A stretch of DNA of 64,000 bases from Streptomyces abyssomicinicus (GCF_008974245.1 NZ_BBZI01000012.1:1-64000), one strand, 5' to 3'; counted from the stretch's first letter, positions 8,443 through 19,276 are shown. A program made the numbers and translations. The notes: generated by a model from the sequence alone, not told the origin.

Positions 8443-8718
8443 ATGAGCGACACACCACCCGGACCGGCGGCCGGGGAACCCGGCGCGGCGCAGGCGACGG
8501 CAGCCGAGGATCCGGCCGCCCCCGCCCCGCTCGGGGTTCCGCGCACGCCCACCGGCGACGCCCGGGTCGACACCGCGCTGGAGCGGCTCACCGACGCCGA
8601 CCACCTCGCGGCCGACGGGCACGTCGAGGTGTACGAGGATGTACACCGGGCGCTGCGCGAGGCGCTCACCGCGCTGGACAACCCCATCGCGTCGACGCCG
8701 CACGACAACAGGAGCTGA
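8443..8718 (+). CDS. Small conserved protein upstream of tlyA
   Basis: A 91-residue protein of unknown function. The first ~35 residues are Ala/Pro-rich and probably disordered; the C-terminal half is helical (around RVDTALERLTDADHLAADG and YEDVHRALREALTALD). It immediately precedes tlyA with a 7-base gap, so the two are likely cotranscribed. The start is leaderless, 6 bases after TAGCGT. Its position next to tlyA is shared by other Streptomyces (from memory), which supports it as a real gene. Confidence 0.8.
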   Translation: MSDTPPGPAAGEPGAAQATAAEDPAAPAPLGVPRTPTGDARVDTALERLTDADHLAADGHVEVYEDVHRALREALTALDNPIASTPHDNRS

Positions 8719-8725
8719 ACCGAAC

Positions 8726-9541
8726 GTGGCAGGAGTGGCACGCCGCCGTCTCGACGCCGAACTGGTGCGCAGGAAGCTGGCCCGCTCGCGGGAGCACGCG
8801 AGCCAGCTGATCGCCGCCGGGCGGGTCACCGTCGGCAAGGCCGTGGCGACCAAACCCGCCACACAGGTGGAGACGGCCGCCGCGATCGTGGTCGCGCAGG
8901 ACGACAGCGACCCCGAGTACGTGTCGCGGGGCGGCCACAAGCTGGCCGGCGCGCTCGCCGTGTTCGTGCCGCGGGGCCTCGAGGTGAAGGGGCGGCGGGC
9001 GCTGGACGCCGGCGCCTCCACCGGCGGGTTCACCGACGTGCTGCTGCGCTCCGGCGCCGGGCACGTGGTCGCCGTCGACGTCGGATACGGGCAGCTCGCC
9101 TGGTCGCTGCAGAGCGACGAACGGGTGACGGTGAAGGACCGCACGAACGTGCGCGAGCTGACGCTCGAGCAGATCGACGGCGTGCCGGTCGACCTGGTCG
9201 TCGGCGACCTGTCGTTCATCCCGCTCGGCCTGGTGCTGCCGGCGCTGGTGCGGTGCTCGGCGCCGGACGCCGACCTGGTGCTGATGGTGAAGCCGCAGTT
9301 CGAGGTGGGCAAGGAGCGCCTCGGCAGCGGAGGAGTGGTGCGCAGCCCCGAGCTGCGCGCCGAGGCGGTGCGGGAGGTGGCGCGGCGGGCGGGCGAGCTG
9401 GGGCTCGGAGTCCTCGGCGTCACCGCCAGCCCGCTGCCCGGACCGTCCGGGAACGTCGAATACTTCCTGTGGCTGCGTGCCGGGGCGCCCGCCCTGGACC
9501 CGGCCGACGTCGAACGCGCAGTGGCGGAGGGGCCGCGTTGA
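8726..9541 (+). CDS. tlyA: TlyA family rRNA 2'-O-methyltransferase
   Basis: A 271-residue protein of the TlyA/hemolysin A family, which in mycobacteria methylates 2'-OH of cytidines in 16S and 23S rRNA and affects capreomycin sensitivity. An S4 RNA-binding domain occupies residues ~5-65 (RRRLDAELVRRKLARSREHA), followed by a FtsJ-like methyltransferase domain with the SAM motif LDAGASTGGFTDVLL and the MVKPQFEVG motif. GTG 8726 has AGGAG 11 bases upstream; GTG 8735 is an alternative. The stop overlaps the NAD kinase start. Confidence 0.92.
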   Translation: MAGVARRRLDAELVRRKLARSREHASQLIAAGRVTVGKAVATKPATQVETAAAIVVAQDDSDPEYVSRGGHKLAGALAVFVPRGLEVKGRRALDAGASTGGFTDVLLRSGAGHVVAVDVGYGQLAWSLQSDERVTVKDRTNVRELTLEQIDGVPVDLVVGDLSFIPLGLVLPALVRCSAPDADLVLMVKPQFEVGKERLGSGGVVRSPELRAEAVREVARRAGELGLGVLGVTASPLPGPSGNVEYFLWLRAGAPALDPADVERAVAEGPR

Positions 9542-10473
9542 CCACAGAAATCACCGACGGGGGGACGGGCGGAGCGGGCCGGACCCGTACGGTCTTCCTG
9601 CTCGCCCACACCGGGCGGCCCGCCGCCATCCGCAGCGCCGAACTGGTGGTCCGCGGGTTCCTCGACGCCGGGCTCGGCGTGCGGGTGCTGGAGTACGAGG
9701 CGCAGGACCTGCCGCTGCCGGACAGCGTCGAGCTGGTCGCCGAGGCCACGCCCGACTGCCTGGACGGGTGCGAGCTGCTGGTCGTGCTCGGCGGTGACGG
9801 GACGCTGCTGCGCGGCGCGGAGTTCGCCCGCGCCTCCGGGGTGCCGATGCTCGGCGTCAACCTGGGCCGCGTCGGGTTCCTCGCCGAGGCCGAGCGGGAC
9901 GCCCTCGACCAAGTGGTCGAGCGGGTGGTCGCCCGCGACTACGAGGTCGAGGAGCGGATGACGGTCGACGTGGAGGTGCACCGCAACGGCAGCGTCGTGC
10001 ACACCGACTGGGCGCTCAACGAGGCGGCCGTCCAGAAGGTCTCCGCCGAGAAGCTGCTCGAGGTCGTCCTGGAGATCGACGGGCGGCCGGTCACCGGCTT
10101 CGGCTGCGACGGGATCATCTGCGCCACGCCCACCGGATCCACGGCGTACGCGTTCTCGGCCGGCGGGCCGGTGGTGTGGCCCGAGGTCGAGGCGCTGCTG
10201 ATGGTGCCGATCAGCGCCCACGCGCTGTTCGCCAAGCCGCTGGTCACGTCGCCGGACTCGGTGCTGGTGGTGGAGGTGCTGCCGCACATCCCGCCGGGAG
10301 TGCTCTGGTGCGACGGGCGGCGCACGGTGGAACTGCCGCCCGGGGCGCGCGTCGAGGTCCGCCGGGGAGCCGTCCCGGTGCGGCTGGCGCGGCTGCACCA
10401 CGCGTCGTTCACCGACCGGCTGGTGGCCAAGTTCGCCCTCCCCGTCTCCGGCTGGCGGGGCGCGCCGCACTGA
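9538..10473 (+). CDS. nadK: NAD kinase
   Basis: A 311-residue ATP/polyphosphate-NAD kinase producing NADP. Diagnostic motifs are GGDGTLLRG (residues ~82-90), the NLGRVGFLAE segment, the NEAAVQK segment, and the second glycine-rich motif TPTGSTAYAFSAGGP. The start is a TTG at 9538 overlapping the tlyA stop, supported by GGAGGGG five bases upstream; no ATG or GTG in frame is better placed. Translational coupling with tlyA is therefore likely. The tlyA-nadK-recN order is conserved in actinobacteria. Confidence 0.93.
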   Translation: MTTEITDGGTGGAGRTRTVFLLAHTGRPAAIRSAELVVRGFLDAGLGVRVLEYEAQDLPLPDSVELVAEATPDCLDGCELLVVLGGDGTLLRGAEFARASGVPMLGVNLGRVGFLAEAERDALDQVVERVVARDYEVEERMTVDVEVHRNGSVVHTDWALNEAAVQKVSAEKLLEVVLEIDGRPVTGFGCDGIICATPTGSTAYAFSAGGPVVWPEVEALLMVPISAHALFAKPLVTSPDSVLVVEVLPHIPPGVLWCDGRRTVELPPGARVEVRRGAVPVRLARLHHASFTDRLVAKFALPVSGWRGAPH

Positions 10474-10551
10474 CCGGAGCGGGTGCCGGACGGCACGCCC
10501 GGGGCGGGGGCGCGTCGCGATCATGGCCCGGGACCTCGTAAGGTCGGGGGC

Positions 10552-12291
10552 GTGTTGGAGGAGATGCGGATACGGTCGCTCGGGGTCATCGACGACGCGG
10601 TCGTGGAACTGTCACCAGGTTTCACCGCGGTCACCGGTGAGACCGGGGCGGGCAAGACGATGGTCGTCACCAGCCTCGGTCTGCTGCTCGGCGGCCGTGC
10701 CGACCCCGCCCTGGTGCGGATCGGCGCCAAGAACGCCGTGGTCGAGGGCCGCATCGCCCTGCCCGCCGACGCGCCCGTGGTCACCCGGGCCGAGGAGGCG
10801 GGCGCCGAGCTCGACGACGGCGCCCTGCTGATCAGCCGCACGGTCTCCGCCGAGGGCCGCTCCCGCGCCCACCTCGGCGGCCGCGGGGTGCCCGTCGGGC
10901 TCCTCGCCGAGCTGGCCGACGAACTGGTCGCCGTGCACGGGCAGACCGACCAGCAGGGCCTGCTCAAGCAGAACCGCCAGCGCCAGGCGCTCGACCGGTA
11001 CGCCGGCGCGGCCGTGGCCGGCCCGCTGGAGAAGTACACGGACGCCTACCGGCGGCTGCGGACCGTCGCCGCGGAGCTGGAGGAGATCACCACCCGGGCC
11101 CGCGAGCGCGCCCAGGAGGCCGACCTGCTCCGGTACGGCCTGGAGGAGGTCAACGCCGTCGAACCGCGGCAGGGCGAGGACGTCGAGCTGGCCGCCGAGG
11201 CGCAGCGGCTCGGGCACGCCGAGGCGCTGGCGCAGGCGGCCACCGCCGCCCACGCCGCGCTGGCCGGCGACCCCGAGGACCCCGAGGGCGTCGACGCCGG
11301 TTCCCTCGTCTCGGGCGCCCAGCGCGCCCTGGAGGCGGTCCGCTCGCACGACCCGGCGCTGGCCGCGCTGGCCGACCGGGTCGGCGAGATCGGCATCCTG
11401 CTCGCCGACGTCTCCGGCGAGCTCGCCGGCTACGCCGACGGCCTCGACGCGGACCCGCTCCGGCTCGCCGCCGTGGAGGAGCGCCGGGCTGCGCTCACCC
11501 AGCTCACCCGCAAGTACGGCGAGGACGTCGACGCCGTGCTCGCCTGGGCCGAGCAGTCCGCCGCCCGGCTCATCGAGCTCGAGGGCGACGACGACCGGGT
11601 CGGCGACCTCACCGCCGAGCGCGACGCGCTGCGCGCGGAACTGGGCTCCCTGGCGCAGCAGTTGACCGACGCGCGGACGGAGGCCGCGGAGCGGTTCGCC
11701 GCCGCGGTCACCGAGGAGCTGGCCTCGCTGGCCATGCCGCACGCCCGGGTGTCGTTCGCGGTCCGGCAGACCGAGGATCCCGAGGGCGTCGAGGTGGGCG
11801 GGCGTACGGTCGCCTACGGGCCGGCCGGCGCGGACGAGGTCGAGCTGCTGCTCGCCCCGCACCCCGGGGCGCCGCCGCGGCCGATCGCCAAGGGCGCGTC
11901 CGGTGGTGAGCTGTCGCGGGTGATGCTCGCCGTCGAGGTGGTCTTCGCCGGTACCGACCCGGTCCCGACCTACCTGTTCGACGAGGTCGACGCGGGAGTC
12001 GGCGGCAAGGCCGCGGTCGAGATCGGGCGGCGCCTCGCCCGGCTCGCGCGGACCGCGCAGGTCGTGGTCGTCACCCATCTGCCGCAGGTCGCCGCCTTCG
12101 CCGACCGGCAGCTCCTGGTGGAGAAGACCAACGACGGGTCGGTCACCCGGTCGGGCGTCAAGGTGCTCGAGGGGGAGGACCGGATCCGTGAGCTGTCGCG
12201 GATGATGGCCGGGCAGGAGGACTCCGAGACCGCCCGGGCGCACGCCGAGGAGCTCCTCGGGACGGCGGCCGCGGCGCGCGCCGAACTCTGA
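10552..12291 (+). CDS. recN: DNA repair protein RecN
   Basis: A 579-residue SMC-like ATPase acting in double-strand-break repair. The N-terminal Walker A GETGAGKTMV, central long coiled-coil arms (residues ~150-400), the C-terminal signature GGELSRVMLA and Walker B FDEVDAGVGG are all present. GTG 10552 is preceded by TAAGGT (10539-10544) with 7 bases between, pointing to a leaderless transcript; ATG 10564 is an in-frame alternative whose apparent Shine-Dalgarno sequence lies too close. I found no clear SOS box immediately upstream. Confidence 0.94.
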   Translation: MLEEMRIRSLGVIDDAVVELSPGFTAVTGETGAGKTMVVTSLGLLLGGRADPALVRIGAKNAVVEGRIALPADAPVVTRAEEAGAELDDGALLISRTVSAEGRSRAHLGGRGVPVGLLAELADELVAVHGQTDQQGLLKQNRQRQALDRYAGAAVAGPLEKYTDAYRRLRTVAAELEEITTRARERAQEADLLRYGLEEVNAVEPRQGEDVELAAEAQRLGHAEALAQAATAAHAALAGDPEDPEGVDAGSLVSGAQRALEAVRSHDPALAALADRVGEIGILLADVSGELAGYADGLDADPLRLAAVEERRAALTQLTRKYGEDVDAVLAWAEQSAARLIELEGDDDRVGDLTAERDALRAELGSLAQQLTDARTEAAERFAAAVTEELASLAMPHARVSFAVRQTEDPEGVEVGGRTVAYGPAGADEVELLLAPHPGAPPRPIAKGASGGELSRVMLAVEVVFAGTDPVPTYLFDEVDAGVGGKAAVEIGRRLARLARTAQVVVVTHLPQVAAFADRQLLVEKTNDGSVTRSGVKVLEGEDRIRELSRMMAGQEDSETARAHAEELLGTAAAARAEL

Positions 12292-12421
12292 GCCGGGCTC
12301 GGGCCGGGCATGGGCCGGGTACCGGCCGAGCGCCGGGCCGGGCACTGGGCCGAGCCGGGGATACCGGCGGGAGGGCGGTCGGCGGGCCGCCCGGGCTCTG
12401 GCATCCTAGGCGGCGACGAAC

Positions 12422-13696
12422 GTGCCCGGACCGGGCGGCGGTACCCACGAGGCCCCGTCGTCCGGCACCGCGCCGCCCGGTGAACCGCACGAAGCCCGTA
12501 CGCCGCCCCGACCAGGAACCCAGGCGCCCGTGACCCCTGTGAGCAGCCCCGCCTCGACCGGCCTCACGCCGCTGCGCACCGTCCAGGTGACCGGCGGCAG
12601 CGCGGTCGGGAGCACCCATGTGCGGTCGCTGACCGCCGGCCTGGTCGCCAGGGGCGTGCGGGTGACGGTGTGCGCCCCCAGTGACACCGAACACACCTAT
12701 GGTTTCGCCGCGGTCGGGGCCCGGCACGTGCCGGTGGCGCGCAGCAGCGACCCGGCGTCGGTGGCCGCGCTGCGGGTCGCCTGCGCCGACGCCGACGTGG
12801 TGCACGCGCACGGGCTGCACGCCTCGTTCCGCACGGCGCTGGCCCTGGGCGGGCGGAGCACGCCGCTGGTGGTCACCTGGCACAACCGGACCCGCGCCGA
12901 GGGCGCGGCGCGGGCCGCGGTGCTGAAGGTGCTGGAGCGGCGGGTGGTCCGGGCGGCCGCGGTCGTCCTCGGCGTCTCGTCCTCCCTGGTGGACCGGGCG
13001 CGTCGCCGTGGCGCGCGGGACGCGCGGCTGTCCGCGGTGGGGCTGCCGCGGGCCCTTGCGGCGGGCGGGGCGGCGCGGGCCGTCACCGGTGCCGGCGGTG
13101 GTGACGGCGACCTCGACCGGCGGGCCAAGCTGCGGGCCGAACTCGGCTCCCTCGGGCGGCCGTTGATCCTCGCCGTGGGCGCGCTGGAGGAGGGCCGCGG
13201 GCATCGGCTGCTGCTGGACGCCGCGCGGCGGTGGCGGGACGAGGAGAACACGCCGCTGGTCGTGGTCGCCGGAGAAGGGGCGCTACGGGGCGAGTTGCAG
13301 CGGCGGATCGAGGACGAGGCGCTGCCGGTACGGCTGTTGGGGCGGCGGGAAGACCTCGGGTGCCTGCTGACGGCGGCGGACGTGGCGGTGGTCGCGGACT
13401 GCGCGGAAGGCCGCTCGCTGCTCGCGCAGGAGGCGCTGCACGCGGGGTTGCCGCTGGTCGCGGCGGACGTTCCGGGCATGGCGGAACTGGTCGGCGACGG
13501 CGCGGAGCTGGTGCCGGCGGGGGACGCGGCGAGGCTTGCCCACGCGGTGTCCGCGGTGCTGGCCGATCCGTCCCGGCGCGAGGGCCTGGTGCGGCGGGGG
13601 GCGTGGCAGGCGGGGGTGTGGCCCACGGAGGACGAGACGGTGGCGCAGGTGCTGAGCGTCTACGACGAGCTGACGCAGCCGCTGCCACTCGCCTGA
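12422..13696 (+). CDS. Glycosyltransferase family 4 (GT-B) protein
   Basis: A GT-B glycosyltransferase that probably moves an NDP-sugar onto a lipid or glycan acceptor at the cytoplasmic face. The N-terminal domain begins at LRTVQVTGGSAVGSTHVRSL and contains DVVHAHGLHASF; the C-terminal donor-binding domain contains the AVGALEEGRGHRLLLDA segment and the ESLLAQEAL-type region around EGRSLLAQEALHAGLPLVA. The first ~35 residues from GTG 12422 are Pro/Gly-rich and unlike the family, so GTG 12530 or 12539 (AGGAA upstream) may be the real start. No acceptor can be named. Confidence 0.85.
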   Translation: MPGPGGGTHEAPSSGTAPPGEPHEARTPPRPGTQAPVTPVSSPASTGLTPLRTVQVTGGSAVGSTHVRSLTAGLVARGVRVTVCAPSDTEHTYGFAAVGARHVPVARSSDPASVAALRVACADADVVHAHGLHASFRTALALGGRSTPLVVTWHNRTRAEGAARAAVLKVLERRVVRAAAVVLGVSSSLVDRARRRGARDARLSAVGLPRALAAGGAARAVTGAGGGDGDLDRRAKLRAELGSLGRPLILAVGALEEGRGHRLLLDAARRWRDEENTPLVVVAGEGALRGELQRRIEDEALPVRLLGRREDLGCLLTAADVAVVADCAEGRSLLAQEALHAGLPLVAADVPGMAELVGDGAELVPAGDAARLAHAVSAVLADPSRREGLVRRGAWQAGVWPTEDETVAQVLSVYDELTQPLPLA

Positions 13697-13823
13697 CCCC
13701 GGCTGCCACCGCCGCCGTGCCGCTTGGACGCCCTGCGCGGCCCTGGCCCGGCCCCACCCGTGCGGTCGTGCCGCCGCGCGGTGCGCAGACGAAGCCCTCC
13801 CCTCTGCGGGCAATCGTGCCGCT

Positions 13824-13886
13824 GGGGCGATGGGGGTGCCCCCTGCTCGAGCGAAGTCGAGAGCTTGGGGGAGGGTGGGCGCAGGC
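13824..13886 (+). repeat. Intergenic palindromic element, copy A
   Basis: This 63-bp element matches the reverse complement of 14070-14132 at 60 of 63 positions. It contains internal self-complementary arms (CCCCC...GGGGG around GCTCGAGCGAAGTCGAGAGC). Weaker similarity continues leftwards to about 13780. Sequences of this type recur between genes in many Streptomyces chromosomes (from memory). Confidence 0.85.
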
Positions 13887-14069
13887 CTCACGTTCCCACG
13901 TGACGGCTCGCTCCGCGAAACGTAAGCCCCTCTGGGAAGGGGGCGGGTCGGGGGATGAACGGTGCTGTCCGCCGAGGCTCCGGCTTGTGCGCGCCGCAGT
14001 GAGGTCCCGTGCGTACGGTGCCGCAGGGCTTGCGCGTGGTGGAGCGGACCGCTCGCCGCGGAGGCTGGG

Positions 14070-14132
14070 GCCTGCGCCCGCCCTCCCCCAAGCTCTCGGC
14101 TTCGCTCGAGCAGGGGGTACCCCCATCGCCCC
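14070..14132 (-). repeat. Intergenic palindromic element, copy B (inverted)
   Basis: Inverted partner of the copy at 13824-13886, with three mismatches. The two copies are 183 bp apart and could pair into a very long hairpin in the transcript leaving the glycosyltransferase gene or in the one leaving the GH15 gene on the other strand. Confidence 0.85.
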
Positions 14133-14312
14133 CTGGGCGGCCCAGCCGCCCGCAGCGGGGAGCGGGTAGGCGTTCGCAGGGACGGCGGGGCAGGCGCCTG
14201 AGGGGCGGGCGAGGCGCTCGCGGGGTGGTGGAGGGTCGCGCTGCGTGCCGCAAGGGGCGGCAGGTCGTGGGGTCCCGTCCGCCGGGGGTGGGGCCCCGGG
14301 GACGGGGTGGGG

Positions 14313-16136
14313 TCAGCCGCCGTAGGCGCCGGAGGCGGTGAGGCGGAGGGCGGTGTCGATCAGCGGGACGTGGCTGAAGGCCTGCGGGAAGTTGCCGACC
14401 TGCCGCTGGTGCTTGGAGTCCCACTCCTCCGCCAGCAGCCCCAGGTCGTTGCGGAGCGACAGCAGCTTCTCGAACAGCCGCCGCGCCTCGTCGACCCTGC
14501 CGATCATCGCGAGGTCGTCCGCCATCCAGAAGGAACAGGCGAGGAACGCCCCCTCGTCACCCGCCAGCCCGTCGACGTTGTCGTCGCCCGCATGGGTCGG
14601 GTAGCGCAGGATGAACCCGTCCGGGGTGGACAGCTCCCGCTGGATCGCCTCGATGGTGCCGATCACCCGCTTGTCGTCCGGCGGCAGGAAGCCCACCTGC
14701 GGGATCAGCAGCAGCGACGCGTCCAGCTCCTGGGAGCCGTACGACTGGGTGAAGGTGTTGCGCTCCGGGTCGTAGCCCTTCTCGCAGACGTCGCGGTGGA
14801 TGTCCTCCCGCAGCTCCCGCCACCGCTCCAGCGGCCCCTCCGCGTCCCCGGACTCCACCAGCTTGATGGTGCGGTCCACCGCGACCCAGGCCATCACCTT
14901 GGAGTGCACGAAGTGGCGCCGCGGCCCGCGCACCTCCCAGATGCCCTCGTCCGGCTGGTTCCAGTGGTCCTCCAGGTAGCGGATCAGCTTCAGCTGGAGC
15001 TGCGAGGCGTAGTCGTTGCGGGACAGCCCCGTCATGTGGGCCAGGTGCAGCGCCTCGATGGTCTCGCCGTAGACGTCCAGCTGGAGCTGGTGCGCCGCGC
15101 CGTTGCCGACCCGGACCGGGGCGGAGTTCTCGTACCCCGGCAGCCAGTCCAGCTCCGCCTCGCCGAGCTCGCGCTCGCCGGCGATGCCGTACATGATCTG
15201 CAGGTTCTCCGGGTCGCCCGCCACCGCGCGCAGCAGCCACTCGCGCCAGGCACGGGCCTCCTCGCGGTAGCCGGTGCGCAGCAGCGAGGAGAGGGTGATC
15301 GCCGCGTCCCGCAGCCAGGTGTACCGGTAGTCCCAGTTGCGGACGCCGCCGATCTCCTCGGGCAGCGAGGTGGTCGGCGCGGCGACGATGCCGCCGGTCG
15401 GCGCGTAGGTGAGCGCCTTCAGCGTGATCAGCGAGCGGATCACGGCCTCCCGGTAGGGGCCGTGGTACGTACACAGGGCGACCCACTCGCTCCAGAAGTC
15501 GTCGGTCGCCGCCAGTGCCTGCTCCGGCTCCGGCAGCGACGGCGGCTCCTTGTGCGAGGGCTGCCAGGAGAGCGTGAAGGCGATCCGGTCACCCGCGGAG
15601 ACGGTGAAGTCGGTGTAGGTGGTCAGATCCTTGCCGTAGGTGGTCAGCTCCTCCTCGCGGCCCAGCACGGCGGTGTCGTACCAGACCGAGTCCGGCCCGG
15701 CGATGCCGACCAGCCGGTCGTCGCGACGGTGCACCCAGGGCACGATCCGGCCGTAGGAGAACCGCATCCGCAGCGTGGAGCGCATCGGGACCTCGCCCGA
15801 GACGCCCTCCACGATCCGGATCACCTGCGGGGCGCCGTCACGCGGCGGCATGAAATCGGTCACCCGGACGGTGCCGTCCGGGGTGTCCCACTCCGACTCC
15901 AGGACGAGCGAGTCGCCCCGGTAGCGGCGGCGGGTGGCGTCGGGCGCTTCGGCCTCCGGCGCGTGGGCGGGCCCGACGCGCCAGAAGCCGTGATCCTCGG
16001 TGCCCAGCAGGCCGGCGAAGATGGCCTGAGAGTCGAAGCGGGGCAGGCACAGCCAGTCCACCGTGCCGTCCCGGCAGACCAGGGCGGCGGTCTGCATGTC
16101 TCCGATGAGTGCGTAGTCCTCGATACGCCCGGCCAC
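14313..16136 (-). CDS. Glycoside hydrolase family 15 protein (glucoamylase/trehalase-like)
   Basis: A 607-residue cytoplasmic GH15 enzyme. The N-terminal beta domain starts with GRIEDYALIGDMQTAALV and contains DWLCLPRFDS; the catalytic (alpha/alpha)6 barrel includes NWDYRYTWLRDAA and, near the C-terminus, EEWDSKHQRQVGNFPQAFSH, whose Glu residues are candidates for the acid/base pair. Members hydrolyse alpha-glucans or trehalose; which one is not decidable here. GTG 16136 has GGAG six bases upstream and matches the usual family N-terminus; GTG 16160 would add eight residues. No signal peptide is present. Confidence 0.9.
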   Translation of the reverse strand: MAGRIEDYALIGDMQTAALVCRDGTVDWLCLPRFDSQAIFAGLLGTEDHGFWRVGPAHAPEAEAPDATRRRYRGDSLVLESEWDTPDGTVRVTDFMPPRDGAPQVIRIVEGVSGEVPMRSTLRMRFSYGRIVPWVHRRDDRLVGIAGPDSVWYDTAVLGREEELTTYGKDLTTYTDFTVSAGDRIAFTLSWQPSHKEPPSLPEPEQALAATDDFWSEWVALCTYHGPYREAVIRSLITLKALTYAPTGGIVAAPTTSLPEEIGGVRNWDYRYTWLRDAAITLSSLLRTGYREEARAWREWLLRAVAGDPENLQIMYGIAGERELGEAELDWLPGYENSAPVRVGNGAAHQLQLDVYGETIEALHLAHMTGLSRNDYASQLQLKLIRYLEDHWNQPDEGIWEVRGPRRHFVHSKVMAWVAVDRTIKLVESGDAEGPLERWRELREDIHRDVCEKGYDPERNTFTQSYGSQELDASLLLIPQVGFLPPDDKRVIGTIEAIQRELSTPDGFILRYPTHAGDDNVDGLAGDEGAFLACSFWMADDLAMIGRVDEARRLFEKLLSLRNDLGLLAEEWDSKHQRQVGNFPQAFSHVPLIDTALRLTASGAYGG

Positions 16137-16614
16137 GTGCAACTCCAGTCGAACGGCCACATCGTCCCGGCAGGGACGGTCGCTCTCTTGCGGTCAAGTC
16201 AAAGGGGAGTGAAGCGGAAAAAGACAGTTGTTCGCTTGAGTATGAGCTGACGCTCCCGTATGTCCGGTGTATCCGGGACACGGCCTGTGACACGGGCTTG
16301 GGTGGAGCCGTCCTGCCCGGCCGGGCTGTCAGCGAGTGTCCGAGCAGGATACGACGCGGGATGATGATGCGCGCGATGCTCGGGACAACAAGAGTGGTCC
16401 GAACGGGTGGGCGGCCGGTGACGGCGGGAAGTCGCAGGTCACAGCGGTGGGCCCGGTGCGCGGACGCCTTCGGTCCCGCGCGCTGATACCCTGGTAGCCC
16501 GTGGCCGGTGGGAGAAAAACCCCGGCACCGCAGCGACGGCCCCCCCGGCGAAACCGGGTCGGCAAGCCGCTCCGCATCCCCAGACACCGCCACCACGGGA
16601 GCCCCCCTTTGGCC
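16137..16614. promoter_or_regulatory. Divergent promoter interval and pyrG 5' leader
   Basis: This ~480-bp interval separates GH15 (minus) and pyrG (plus). TACCCT at 16487-16492 is a plausible -10 for pyrG with +1 near 16499-16501, giving a leader of about 110 nt. The leader holds the hairpin CCCGG-CGAAA-CCGGG (16544-16558) and then GGGAG at 16597-16601. An inverted repeat TGTCCGG...TCCGGGACA lies near 16260-16281. No gene is seen. Confidence 0.5.
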
Positions 16615-18297
<1,683 letters not shown>

Positions 18298-18498
18298 CCG
18301 GCGGCACGGTGATCGGGTGACGATACGGTTGCCGGGGTACGCGCGTTTCGAGGCGCGTGCCCCGGCTTCGCCGTTTTCGCGCGCCGTCGTGTGCGGGGCG
18401 TTCCGGCGGTCCGGCGTTTCTCGCGTGTTCACGTGTTCCGCGCGCGCACGCGTGCCGAGTGTTTCGTTGTGTCGACCTGTGGAGAGGACTGCTGCCCG

Positions 18499-19134
18499 AT
18501 GACCGACCCGGTGATCAAGGACGCCCCGGAGGAGTGGGAGATCCGCTCGTCGAGCACCCCGTTCACGGGCAACAAGACCTCCGTGCGGACCGACGAGGTG
18601 GTGATGCCCGACGGCAGCGTCGCGGGCCGCGACTACCAGGTCCACCCCGGTTCGGTGGCCGTCCTGGCGCTGGACGACGAGGACCGGGCCGTGGTGCTGC
18701 GCCAGTACCGGCACCCGGTGCGCCAGAAGCTGTGGGAGATCCCGGCCGGCCTGCTCGACGTGCCCGGCGAGAACCCGCTGCACGCCGCCCAGCGCGAGCT
18801 GTACGAGGAGGCCCACGCCAAGGCCGAGGACTGGCGGGTGCTGGCGGACGTCTACACCACCCCCGGCGGCTGCGACGAAGCGGTGCGGATCTTCCTGGCC
18901 CGCGGGCTGTCCGACGCCGAGGGCGACCGGTTCGAGGTCGAGCACGAGGAGTCCGACATGGAACTGGCCCGGGTCCCCGTCGCGGACCTGGTGCGCGGTG
19001 TCCTGGCGGGCGAGCTGCACAACAACTGCCTGGTCGTCGGCGTGCTGTCACTGGTGGCAGCCCGCGCCGGGGAGGGACTGGACGCCCTGCGGCCCGCCGA
19101 GGCGCCGTGGCCCGCCCGGCCGTTCGAGGCGTAG
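18499..19134 (+). CDS. Nudix hydrolase, ADP-ribose pyrophosphatase type
   Basis: A 211-residue Nudix enzyme that probably cleaves ADP-ribose to AMP and ribose 5-phosphate. The Nudix helix is recognisable at AGLLDVPGENPLHAAQREL followed by YEEAHA, but it has one extra residue before the first conserved Glu and His where the last Gly is expected. The N-terminal GSVAVLALDDEDRAVVLRQYRHPV segment is typical of ADP-ribose hydrolases. ATG 18499 has GAGAGGA upstream. The 200 bp before it are GC-rich with no clear element. It follows pyrG, as in other actinobacteria. Confidence 0.88.
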   Translation: MTDPVIKDAPEEWEIRSSSTPFTGNKTSVRTDEVVMPDGSVAGRDYQVHPGSVAVLALDDEDRAVVLRQYRHPVRQKLWEIPAGLLDVPGENPLHAAQRELYEEAHAKAEDWRVLADVYTTPGGCDEAVRIFLARGLSDAEGDRFEVEHEESDMELARVPVADLVRGVLAGELHNNCLVVGVLSLVAARAGEGLDALRPAEAPWPARPFEA

Positions 19135-19276
19135 CTCCCTCGGGCCCACACCGCCCCGCGTCCGGTCGGGGGACCGGCCGGGTGTGGTCCCCGGTGGTGC
19201 CGGTCTCCCGTGAACTACGCTCGTGCAAGGCCCCGCTGACGGGGTGGTGCGCGCGTGCAGGACGGGAGTGTGGCCC

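Larger units (their letters stand above)
13697..14312. other. Gene-free convergent interval holding the inverted repeats
   Basis: No credible gene lies in these 616 bp between the convergent glycosyltransferase and GH15 genes. The open frames here lack start signals and conserved composition. The interval is filled by the inverted element pair and the sequence between them. Confidence 0.7.

Noticed and set aside
16501..16560. Cobalamin-type riboswitch in the pyrG leader
   Set aside because: The GGTGGGAGAAAAACCCCGGC stretch loosely recalls a B12 box, but the conserved core does not fit and pyrG is not a B12-linked gene.
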